From a virus: a DNA stretch of 44,684 nt. The stretch spans positions 1-44,684 of IMG/VR virus record IMGVR_UViG_3300045257_000140; one strand, written 5' to 3'. A model generated the notes under the pieces. The model was given only the letters and a program-made list of their open reading frames with translations. It was not told the origin of the DNA and searched no databases. Positions within the stretch are counted from its first letter, which is position 1; each line of letters opens with the position of its first letter. A program made the position numbers and the translations under genes. Below, one piece after another: positions 37,813 through 44,258 of this stretch.

Positions 37813-38040
37813 CTATCCAGCAAGACGAGCGGAGGGAGGCGTCAGGAGCCAGTCCCGGCGGGCGTTCAGGAGTGACGCCAGAGACCGCCCCTCCCGGCGC
37901 TCCCGATGAATCCACTTGTAGCAGCGCACGCAGAGGGGCGGGGCTGCGTCGGCCTTCCTGAACTTGCTACGGTTCGTGCCGGGATAGAGAGCGGGAACCT
38001 CCTGACGGTGGGGCATGGAGCACATCCGTTTTGTCCTCAT
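37813..38040 (-). CDS. Small Cys/His protein with HNH/NinG-like fragment (75 aa)
   Basis: ATG 38040 has no ribosome-binding site but begins at the predicted transcript start. MRTKRMCSMPHRQ and the later APPLCVRCYKWIHRERRE suggest a zinc site, as in recombination NinG-type or HNH-related mini-proteins. It lies just downstream of the divergent promoter and upstream of the early operon. Family not certain. Confidence 0.5.
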   Translation of the reverse strand: MRTKRMCSMPHRQEVPALYPGTNRSKFRKADAAPPLCVRCYKWIHRERREGRSLASLLNARRDWLLTPPSARLAG

Positions 38041-38047
38041 GGAGCGG

Positions 38048-38076
38048 ATCGTACCGCGCGGGCTACTGTCCGTCAA
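38048..38076 (-). promoter_or_regulatory. Leftward sigma70-like promoter with leaderless start
   Basis: TTGACG (38076-38071), 17 bases, TACGAT (38053-38048). The expected start at about 38040-38041 coincides with ATG 38040. Confidence 0.6.
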
Positions 38077-38086
38077 GGAATACTTC

Positions 38087-38115
38087 TTGACAGTTGGGAA
38101 TTAGGGGCATAGGTT
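38087..38115 (+). promoter_or_regulatory. Rightward sigma70-like promoter of the replication genes
   Basis: TTGACA (38087-38092), 17 bases, TAGGTT (38110-38115). Its -35 lies 10 bases from the divergent leftward -35, so the two may compete. AGGAGG and ATG 38137 follow. Confidence 0.65.
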
Positions 38116-38136
38116 GCGGGGCGGATAGGAGGCCGC

Positions 38137-38391
38137 ATGCTCACCGACACGCCCGCCATCGTCCCGCCGATCGAAACGCAGCCGGAGACGAATCTCTGGT
38201 TCACCGCCAAGGAGTTGCGATGCCTGCTCGCCGGGCTAGAGCGTCTCATGACGGAGGTCTCGCCGATGCACGTCGATCACCGCGATTACGAATTGCTCGT
38301 CGAGCGCGTGAATGTCGCCATCGCCCGCGTCGAAAGGATCGCGACGAAGAAGAACCGCAAGGCTCTTGACGAGGCCGAGCCGGAGGCATAG
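38137..38391 (+). CDS. Hypothetical protein (84 aa), first gene of the replication operon
   Basis: ATG 38137 after AGGAGG. Helical: LWFTAKELRCLLAGLERLMT, YELLVERVNVAIARVERIAT, ending acidic. Unknown; an early regulator is possible from position. Confidence 0.6.
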   Translation: MLTDTPAIVPPIETQPETNLWFTAKELRCLLAGLERLMTEVSPMHVDHRDYELLVERVNVAIARVERIATKKNRKALDEAEPEA

Positions 38392-38421
38392 AAGGTCTCA
38401 CGTCGGACGGGCTCCTTTCCC

Positions 38422-38459
38422 GGCGGGGAGCCTCGGGCCTCACCCCGTAGCTCCCCGCC
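38422..38459 (+). promoter_or_regulatory. Strong hairpin in the replication-operon leader
   Basis: GGCGGGGAGC (38422-38431) pairs perfectly with GCTCCCCGCC (38450-38459) around an 18-base loop. No U-tract follows. It lies between the 84-aa gene and the 49-aa gene and may attenuate or stabilise the transcript. Confidence 0.5.
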
Positions 38460-38483
38460 CCGCCCTGTGAGGAGGGCACGATC

Positions 38484-38633
38484 ATGAGGAACTTCTGGCG
38501 GAGGCTCGATCGCCTCCGTCGCGTCAAAGCGATCCTCGAGCGCAGGATCGACGCCGGTTGGAACCCCATCCTCAGTCGCCGCCTCGATAGAATCCATGCC
38601 CTAATAGACCAGCTCGTCGAAAGCCACAAGTGA
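38484..38633 (+). CDS. Small basic helical protein (49 aa)
   Basis: ATG 38484 after GAGGAGG. MRNFWRRLDRLRRVKAILER, then LSRRLDRIHALIDQLVESHK. The stop overlaps the primase GTG (GTGA). A small nucleic-acid-binding peptide is plausible; unknown. Confidence 0.5.
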   Translation: MRNFWRRLDRLRRVKAILERRIDAGWNPILSRRLDRIHALIDQLVESHK

Positions 38634-40297
38634 CGCTCGATGACCTCCTCGGGCGCTTCCAGAGCGTCCAGCGCCGGGGAGTCGGCGCCGTCTGCATCTG
38701 CCCAGCCCATGACGACAAGGTGCGCTCCCTATCGGTGAGCCCAGGCGATGAGGGCGGCTTGGTGCTCAAGTGCTTCGCCGGCTGCGCGGCCGGCGACGTG
38801 GTGTCGAAGGTCGGCCTGACACTCAAAGACCTGATGCCGAACGGGAATGGCAACGGGCAGGAGCAGCGCATCATCGCGACCTACGACTACCGGGCCGCAG
38901 ATGGGTCGCTGGCCTATCAGGTCGTACGGTACTGGCCCAAATCGTTCAAGCAGCGCCGACCGGACAAGATGGGCGGCTGGATCTGGAACCTGGCCGCGGT
39001 GGACCGCCTCCTCTATCGGCTCCCGGAACTCCTGGCCGCCGACCCGGCCGGGCCCGTCTGGTTCGTAGAAGGCGAGAAGGATGCCGACCGGCTGGCCAAC
39101 CTCGGCCTCATCGCCACGACGACAGTCGGCGGCGCATCCACCAAGTGGGATGATCGGTGGTCTCCGGCGCTCAAGGGCCGCCGCATAATCGTCATCCCTG
39201 ACAACGACGAGCCGGGTAGGCGCCATGCTCAGGCCATCGCCAAGGCCCTGGATAGGGTGGCGGCGGAAACGCGCATCCTGGGGCTTCCTGGCGTGCCTGA
39301 TAAGGGCGATGTTTCGGACTTCCTCAAGAAGAACACGAAAGACGACCTCCTGGCCTTGCTTGATGAGCCAGCCAAGACGCTGGCGATCGACAGTTACGAG
39401 TCCGCGTTCGCCGCGGCTTCCGAGCCCGTCCAGTGGTGCGTTGAACCGCTCACGACGAACCGCTCGATTACGATGATGTCAGGACTTCCAGGGGCCCGCA
39501 AGTCCATGTTCTCCATGCTGTTCGGGCTCTTGGCCGTGACCGGGCAGCGGGTCGGAGACCTGCAATCAGGCGGCGGCCACACGGTCCTATGGATCGATGC
39601 CGAGAACTCGGCATCGTCCTGGTGGCGCAAGATGTTCGCCATCGCCAAAGTGCTGAAAATAGACCTCTCTGGCCTCGTCGGAACCCGCATCCTGCGGGCT
39701 GGCGCGAGGCGCTTCTTCCTCGATGACCCGGCCATCGTCCAGCTCGCGCTCGATACCATCAAGCAGGCCCAGCCGACCATCATCGTCATCGACTCTCTGA
39801 CCGCCGTCCACCGTCTGGACGAGATCAAGGCGGGGCCTATGCGTCATCTGTTCGACGGGGCCATCAACGATCTTCGGGAAGGCGGCCTTTGCTCTGTCCT
39901 GGTCCTGCACCATGACCGTAAGCCAGACCGCGAAGGCAAGGACGATCCGGACCACTCCGCCCGTGGCTCATCAGACCTCAAGGGCGCTGTCGAAATTGCC
40001 ATGCACTGGCACCGTGACGCCACCGACAGAGACCTCCACGTCATCAAGGTCACCAAGAACCGCGAAGCTCCAATCGAACCAACGCTAGGGGTCAGGTTCG
40101 AGATGCGCGACGGCGAGCTCGTGAGCATCACTACGGAGCCTATTGACCGCGGCAGGAAGCCGCAGAAGCGCACCAGCGCCATCGAAGTAATAGCCGCGTT
40201 AGATGGGCCAACATTCGCTTCCGCTGTGGCTGCCTGTGAGGCCGCTGGAATCTCCCGTAGGACCGCCATCAGAGCATGGAAAGAGGTCTCAGAATGA
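38630..40297 (+). CDS. Primase-helicase (zinc ribbon, TOPRIM, RecA-like ATPase)
   Basis: 555 aa from GTG 38630. N-terminal zinc ribbon (ICPAHDD...LKCFAGC, C24, H27, C48, C52), TOPRIM (VEGEKDAD, E147/D151, then VIPDNDEPGR, D191/D193), and a RepA-like RecA domain with P-loop SGLPGARKS (285-292) and Walker B IIVIDSL. The C-terminus ends in a small HTH-like helix pair (AACEAAGISRRTAIRAWKEV). It primes and unwinds DNA for a host polymerase. In the P-loop the Gly before Lys is Arg, an unusual change. Confidence 0.9.
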   Translation: MTLDDLLGRFQSVQRRGVGAVCICPAHDDKVRSLSVSPGDEGGLVLKCFAGCAAGDVVSKVGLTLKDLMPNGNGNGQEQRIIATYDYRAADGSLAYQVVRYWPKSFKQRRPDKMGGWIWNLAAVDRLLYRLPELLAADPAGPVWFVEGEKDADRLANLGLIATTTVGGASTKWDDRWSPALKGRRIIVIPDNDEPGRRHAQAIAKALDRVAAETRILGLPGVPDKGDVSDFLKKNTKDDLLALLDEPAKTLAIDSYESAFAAASEPVQWCVEPLTTNRSITMMSGLPGARKSMFSMLFGLLAVTGQRVGDLQSGGGHTVLWIDAENSASSWWRKMFAIAKVLKIDLSGLVGTRILRAGARRFFLDDPAIVQLALDTIKQAQPTIIVIDSLTAVHRLDEIKAGPMRHLFDGAINDLREGGLCSVLVLHHDRKPDREGKDDPDHSARGSSDLKGAVEIAMHWHRDATDRDLHVIKVTKNREAPIEPTLGVRFEMRDGELVSITTEPIDRGRKPQKRTSAIEVIAALDGPTFASAVAACEAAGISRRTAIRAWKEVSE

Positions 40298-40303
40298 GCC
40301 TAA

Positions 40304-40460
40304 GTGCCATAAGTGCCAGAAGCCTGTTTGGCACCCCTGGAGCCAAGGGCGTATTTTGGTGCCAAAATGGGCCCCTCTTGGGGGCCCCATTGGCACCTGG
40401 CACTAGGCGGCAATTCTGTCACCGCGATTTCGAGCGTTTAGTGCCACGACGATTTGGCAC
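40304..40460. repeat. Iteron-like cluster of GTGCCA/TGGCAC (origin candidate)
   Basis: Eight copies of the hexamer GTGCCA or its complement in 157 bp: 40304, 40313, 40329, 40359, 40391, 40398, 40441 and 40455. Some sit in larger palindromes (TTTTGG-TG-CCAAAA at 40354-40367). It lies immediately after the primase-helicase gene, a usual place for a phage origin. An 86-codon frame (40294-40554) crosses it but looks non-coding. Confidence 0.7.
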
Positions 40461-40464
40461 TAAA
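40437..40464. other. Perfect inverted repeat in the iteron region
   Basis: TTTAGTGCCA (40437-40446), eight bases, TGGCACTAAA (40455-40464). Each arm contains one iteron. It could be a terminator of the primase message or a protein-binding site at the origin. Confidence 0.6.
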
Positions 40465-40823
40465 GGTGTTGGCTATGCCCAGCCAGCACATGCAGTCCAT
40501 CTGGATTGCTACCGAATGCCGAGCAGGCATGTGATAAAAGCGTGTCAATCTTGACACACTGTCCGGAAATGGGATTCGAACTCAACGACATTAACAGCGC
40601 CATTATGACGCACTTAGCGCCCGATAATAAGTCTTATGTCAACTAGTGGCTAAGTGACTGTGCCTATTAGACTTGCGCAGACAGGCGAAAAGTAGACGCA
40701 AGTCGTTGCGTGTCAACACATGCGGAGGATTGGCCCATGCAGGAGCGTCCCGGTAGGATGGCATCCGGTCGAGAATTCATGAGGACTTCCCGGGGCATAG
40801 TACTTACCCATGCCCTAGCCGAC
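40465..40823. other. Non-coding region between origin candidate and HNH gene
   Basis: Contains a perfect palindrome GTGTCAA-TC-TTGACAC (40542-40557) with two back-to-back -35-like hexamers but no good -10, and a tRNA 3'-half-like fragment (40562-40603). No ORF with coding character was seen. Confidence 0.5.
40562..40603 (-). other. tRNA-like remnant (anticodon plus T arm)
   Basis: Read leftward, an anticodon-loop-like CTGTTAA (40597-40591) on a wobble-paired stem is followed by a T-loop-like TTCGAAT (40580-40574) and CCCATTTCCGGA. No matching 5' acceptor or D arm is present. It resembles the 3' end of a tRNA gene as used in attP sites, or a decayed phage tRNA. Confidence 0.35.
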
Positions 40824-40852
40824 TTGATTTTCACTGATATTTGCGGTATGAT
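40824..40852 (+). promoter_or_regulatory. Promoter of the second HNH gene (leaderless)
   Basis: TTGATT (40824-40829), 17 bases, TATGAT (40847-40852). The predicted start is about 40859-40861, at the ATG. Confidence 0.6.
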
Positions 40853-40860
40853 TGCTCATT

Positions 40861-41400
40861 ATGGGACGAAAAAACATAGTCGCTGCCTGTGTCGGGCTGA
40901 AGTCCGGAACGACGGCTTATCGGCGCGCGTATCGGCTGGCGAATTTGGAGCATTTGAGATCGATAGAAAAGGTTTGGCGCGCAAGGCAGATGTCATCGGC
41001 ATCTGGAAGAAAAAGGCTTTCGGATATGGCGAACACGCGTCGCAGGCTGCTGCGCGCAACCCCAGAAGGGCTGGAAAAGAATCGCGCTCAGGCCAGGGCC
41101 TCGATGGAGAAACTTCGTCGGGAGATGTTTCTGGCGCTGGGTTCGATCTGCGCTTGCTGCGGAGAGTCGGAGCAGAAATTCTTGACCTTAGAGCATTTAC
41201 GATCCGATGGAGCGGAGCACAAAAAGAGGCTTGGGATGAAATTCAAGTCGGGGCGCGCAGGACCGGCCCAGGTTATACGAGATTTGAGGCGCCGCGGGTG
41301 GCCGAAGGATGAGGCGGCTATTCTCTGCTGGAACTGTAACTGCGCGAAGTATTACCGCGGCGGGTGTCCGCATGCAGATATCGGCCGTGCCGGCATTTGA
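40861..41400 (+). CDS. Free-standing HNH endonuclease 2
   Basis: 179 aa from ATG 40861 (a TTG at 40852 is not needed). A basic helical N-terminus (SGTTAYRRAYRLANLEHLRS, GRKRLSDMANTRRRLL) and a C-terminal HNH core: CACCGESE, LTLEHLRSDGAEHKK, then LCWNCNCAKYYRGGCPH. It shares the CACCGExE, [DE]H and CxNC...GxCPH pattern with the gene at 10215. Here the first His of the DH pair follows Glu (LEHL). Lower GC around its start suggests separate origin. Confidence 0.8.
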   Translation: MGRKNIVAACVGLKSGTTAYRRAYRLANLEHLRSIEKVWRARQMSSASGRKRLSDMANTRRRLLRATPEGLEKNRAQARASMEKLRREMFLALGSICACCGESEQKFLTLEHLRSDGAEHKKRLGMKFKSGRAGPAQVIRDLRRRGWPKDEAAILCWNCNCAKYYRGGCPHADIGRAGI

Positions 41401-41512
41401 ATCACGGCGCACCTGGCGTGAGAAGCGCCTGATGGCTATGTCAGAGGCAGAACTAGAGCGCTATTTCGATGAGTTGACGGCGCTGGTGCTGTGCGATGGA
41501 GCGGAGAATTAG
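41372..41512 (+). CDS. Possible small ORF after the HNH gene (46 aa)
   Basis: ATG 41372 overlaps the HNH gene by 29 bp; ATG 41432 would give 26 aa. The end (SEAELERYFDELTALVLCDG) looks like a real acidic helix. It meets the leftward genes at 41509. Weakly supported. Confidence 0.25.
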   Translation: MQISAVPAFESRRTWREKRLMAMSEAELERYFDELTALVLCDGAEN

Positions 41513-41772
41513 CGATGCGATACCTCAGGACGCGGGCCGCACCATCTCGGGCCGGCCACGAGAGCCCTGGTATCGCCATCGCTTCCGCCGAAGTGGGCCG
41601 GCGATCGCACGTCAAAATGATCTTCCATCCAGGCCATCGTCTCGAACATCTGGCTTACAGAGGCTGGCGGCAGGCGTCGCAGAACGGCTAATTCGGTAAA
41701 TGGTTGTGACGCGAAGACGATGGAGCGGGTAACCGGGTGCCAGTCGTCGCCAGAGAATTCAGCGCGTTTCAT
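41509..41772 (-). CDS. Hypothetical protein at the end of the glycan operon (87 aa)
   Basis: ATG 41772 overlaps the stop of the FkbM-like gene (ATGA). FSGDDWHPVTRSIVFASQPF and SQMFETMAWMEDHFDVRSP. Unknown; position suggests an accessory role in the glycan pathway. Confidence 0.5.
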   Translation of the reverse strand: MKRAEFSGDDWHPVTRSIVFASQPFTELAVLRRLPPASVSQMFETMAWMEDHFDVRSPAHFGGSDGDTRALVAGPRWCGPRPEVSHR

Positions 41773-42317
41773 TTTCTGTCCCACCGTTCCCAGACGAACG
41801 GATCTCGCCAGGTGAGGGAGTGGGTGAGTGTGAGGCCGCGCTTGATGGCGAGGTATTTCTCGCCAAAGTCTGGGATGAAGGTATGGAACTGGATGATGAG
41901 TGTGCCAATTTGGCGCATCTTGTTGCAGGCGATCAGGCGGTCGAGGACTTGGTATTCGGCGCCCTCGATGTTGAGCTTCATGACGGCGAGGCGCTGATCG
42001 GCGAGGATGGCTGAGGCGTCGCGGAGCTGGATTTTCTGCTTGCCGATGCCGGCATGGCCCATTTCAAATACGGAGGAGCGGTCCCCGGCGATAGTGATTT
42101 CAGGTTCATGGTCGAAATCGGATAGGCCATACTGCTCGACATCGAGGCCGCGCTTCTTGAGCGTTCTTGCGTAGGTGGGGACAGGCTCAAACACCTTGAG
42201 TCTAACGAATGGTTCGATCACCAAGATGTCAGCCGCCCAACGGCCCTCGAAGCCGCCCACGTCCCAGACTAGGTCACCTGGCTTGATGTCCAGGTCAGCG
42301 GTCAGGCGTGGTTCCAT
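41769..42317 (-). CDS. FkbM-family SAM-dependent methyltransferase
   Basis: 182 aa. SAM-binding VWDVGGFEGRWAADI (motif I), VFEPVPTYARTLKKRG (the acidic post-I residue) and the FkbM signature LAVMKLNIEGAEYQVLDRLI. FkbM enzymes O-methylate sugars or other small groups, often capping surface glycans. The gene overlaps the GT2 gene by 16 bp. Confidence 0.85.
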   Translation of the reverse strand: MEPRLTADLDIKPGDLVWDVGGFEGRWAADILVIEPFVRLKVFEPVPTYARTLKKRGLDVEQYGLSDFDHEPEITIAGDRSSVFEMGHAGIGKQKIQLRDASAILADQRLAVMKLNIEGAEYQVLDRLIACNKMRQIGTLIIQFHTFIPDFGEKYLAIKRGLTLTHSLTWRDPFVWERWDRK

Positions 42318-43117
42318 TCCACCCTCTTGCAGGTTTTATCCCACGGAAGTAAATCGGAAATGATCTTGATCTGCGGCTTGTCCTGCATGACGACGTTGAT
42401 CGCTGATGCGCGCCCATGCTTGTTGACCATGAGGGTGCGATTCAGGCCGACGCGGTAGTCGGTCCAGTAGCCCTGGCTGGCATTGTTGCCGGTGAAGGCC
42501 CGCTCGTGGCTCTGATGGACCCCGGAGAAGCGGTCATCGAAGACGAAGTCCAGGCCATGTTTCCAGAGTCGGGCGGCCAGGTCGTCATCCTCGTAGCAGA
42601 CGCCGAGCTGGAAGGCTTCGTCCCAGCCGCCAATGGCCCGCAGCGCCTCAGTTGGGTAGGCGGTGAGGAACGTCATGGGGCGGGTATTGTCGGAGCCTTG
42701 GAGGATGGGCCCGGCATGGCCGGCACCTTTGCAGAGTTCCGGGTCGCTCTCGATCACGCGGCCGAACAGCACCGAGTTGGGCCGCTCGAGGAAGTGCTGG
42801 CGCACGATCTCGATGTTGCCAGCGGCCTGCACCACGTCGCTCGGGTTGTAGATGGTAATGTCTGCCGTCACCTTGGCAAGTCCGGCATTCGCGGCGATGC
42901 AGGGGGAGCGCCAGCCGGGGCGGCCGGAGAGAATAATCGGATTGCGGGCCATGTCTAGATTGAAGGCTCGGAAAAGTTCCGCAGATGGCCTATCCCAGAC
43001 GGACCGGATTGCATCTGTATCGAACTGGCCGCGGATGGAATTGAATACCGCTTCGATGACTTCGATCGGCTTGTCATGGATCGGCACCAGCACCGCGACA
43101 GTCGGCGGCCTATTCAC
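42302..43117 (-). CDS. GT2-like glycosyltransferase
   Basis: 271 aa from GTG 43117. VAVLVPIHDKPIEVIEAVFN at the start of the GT-A fold, ITIYNPSDVV in place of the classical DxD region, GGWDEAFQLGVCYEDDDLAARLW (the family-2 GW..F....EDxDL motif) and DFVFDDRFSGVHQSHE. DxD replaced by NPSD is unusual and may signal a different metal mode. Acceptor unknown. Confidence 0.82.
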   Translation of the reverse strand: MNRPPTVAVLVPIHDKPIEVIEAVFNSIRGQFDTDAIRSVWDRPSAELFRAFNLDMARNPIILSGRPGWRSPCIAANAGLAKVTADITIYNPSDVVQAAGNIEIVRQHFLERPNSVLFGRVIESDPELCKGAGHAGPILQGSDNTRPMTFLTAYPTEALRAIGGWDEAFQLGVCYEDDDLAARLWKHGLDFVFDDRFSGVHQSHERAFTGNNASQGYWTDYRVGLNRTLMVNKHGRASAINVVMQDKPQIKIISDLLPWDKTCKRVEWNHA

Positions 43118-43286
43118 TTTTGACCTCGAACACCGCGACGTGGCTCCATTCTCCGGGGGCAAAGATATTGACGATTTTCCTTGAAGGCGATCGGACTTCT
43201 AGGACGCCATGATCGACCTTAACCTCCACATCATCCCCGTCCGCATTGATCGAGCCAAAGGACCGGAATACCGTCGTCCGCATCAT
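43110..43286 (-). CDS. Small beta-rich protein (58 aa)
   Basis: ATG 43286 follows GAGGAGG. MMRTTVFRSFGSINADGDDV, then KVDHGVLEVRSPSRKIVNIF. Overlaps the next gene by 8 bp. Unknown. Confidence 0.5.
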   Translation of the reverse strand: MMRTTVFRSFGSINADGDDVEVKVDHGVLEVRSPSRKIVNIFAPGEWSHVAVFEVKSE

Positions 43287-43302
43287 GGCGTTCCTCCTCG
43301 AG

Positions 43303-44133
43303 TCATTCAAGCTCCCTCAGCACATGCTGATAAATCCAATCGTCCGTGACCTCGAACTCCCGCATCCGCTCCATGTTCTCCTTCGCCGCCTTGATGTGTC
43401 GCTGATACTCGCAGCCCTTAAGAATGAGCGGGATGTCCGCGGCGGTGTCGAATGTGATCACGCCGTCCATGTTGAACCACTTGCCGAGATTCGGGCAGCC
43501 CCAATAGATCGGGATCGTCCCGGTGGCGAAGCAATCGAGGAGCTTCTCCGTGAAGTAGTTGTCGGCGCGGCTGTTCTCTATGGCGATGGAGAACCGGTAC
43601 TCATCGAGCCCTTCCTCTTTGCGTTCGATTGGGTGCGCGCTCCCGCGGCCGAAGAGATCGATATCCTTGAACGCGAGCAGGGTGGCCTCCGCGACCCGAT
43701 GCCTGAGACGATGCCCCGGCATGAAGGTCTTTCCCGAGTAGATCATGGAGGCATGCTTTGACTTCTGGCGCATCGAGATCGTCTTCACCCAGGAGCCACC
43801 AAAAGGAACGAATCGTGTTTTCTCCGGATGCTTTTCTAGCAGCCCGGCGTCGTGCGTCAAGAGCATGTCCAGCTCCGGAAGTAGGCTTTCGGCGATGAGG
43901 TAATTCTTCGGCCGGTACTCGCGGCATTCGAGCAGCCATCCGATCGTCACCTTGCTTTCGAGGACGGAGAGGACGTTGCTGTTGCAGAGGAGACCGTCCG
44001 TGATGAGCGTGACGCCCTGCCAGGTCAGGCGGTTGCGGACATATTGGACATGGCGGGCGGTCTTGCCGTGAACGCTGGAGCCGGCACCGCCCAAGTTATG
44101 GGCGAATGCCTGATCGAAAACGTTGATGATCAT
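43303..44133 (-). CDS. GT10-family alpha-1,3/4-fucosyltransferase-like glycosyltransferase
   Basis: 276 aa from ATG 44133 (ATGA with the 42-aa ORF; the frame is open to 44163). The donor-binding GT10 signature is clear: EYRFSIAIENSRADNYFTEK, LLDCFATGTIPIYWGCPN, followed by DGVITFDTAADI. GT10 enzymes transfer fucose from GDP-fucose. Together with GT11 and the ColD-like enzyme this points to fucose-type decoration. Its N-terminus is allelic with 1-342. Confidence 0.85.
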   Translation of the reverse strand: MIINVFDQAFAHNLGGAGSSVHGKTARHVQYVRNRLTWQGVTLITDGLLCNSNVLSVLESKVTIGWLLECREYRPKNYLIAESLLPELDMLLTHDAGLLEKHPEKTRFVPFGGSWVKTISMRQKSKHASMIYSGKTFMPGHRLRHRVAEATLLAFKDIDLFGRGSAHPIERKEEGLDEYRFSIAIENSRADNYFTEKLLDCFATGTIPIYWGCPNLGKWFNMDGVITFDTAADIPLILKGCEYQRHIKAAKENMERMREFEVTDDWIYQHVLRELE

Positions 44134-44258
44134 GCGACCCATTTTGTCGAACACTTCATGCATGTTCTGACGGTGCGCAGTTGTCCCTTACGGATGCCGA
44201 CAGCCTGATCTAATCTTGACCATCGCCAGTGAAATATCCAGCAAATGATCAGTCTCAT
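44130..44258 (-). CDS. 42-aa small ORF present only in the right copy
   Basis: ATG 44258 overlaps the ColD-like stop (ATGA), and its own stop overlaps GT10 ATG 44133 (ATGA). It carries a CxxC motif (RTCMKCSTKWV) and a hydrophobic start (MRLIICWIFHWRW). In the left copy the two flanking genes join directly by one ATGA, so this ORF has been gained or lost as a clean unit. Confidence 0.5.
   Translation of the reverse strand: MRLIICWIFHWRWSRLDQAVGIRKGQLRTVRTCMKCSTKWVA

Noticed and set aside
40294-40554. 86-codon ORF after the primase (ATGA overlap)
   Set aside because: It translates the hexamer repeats and palindromes into a sequence that does not look like a protein.
40710-41312. 200-codon plus-strand frame
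   Set aside because: Overlaps the HNH gene in another frame and has no motifs; the HNH frame has a promoter and catalytic residues.
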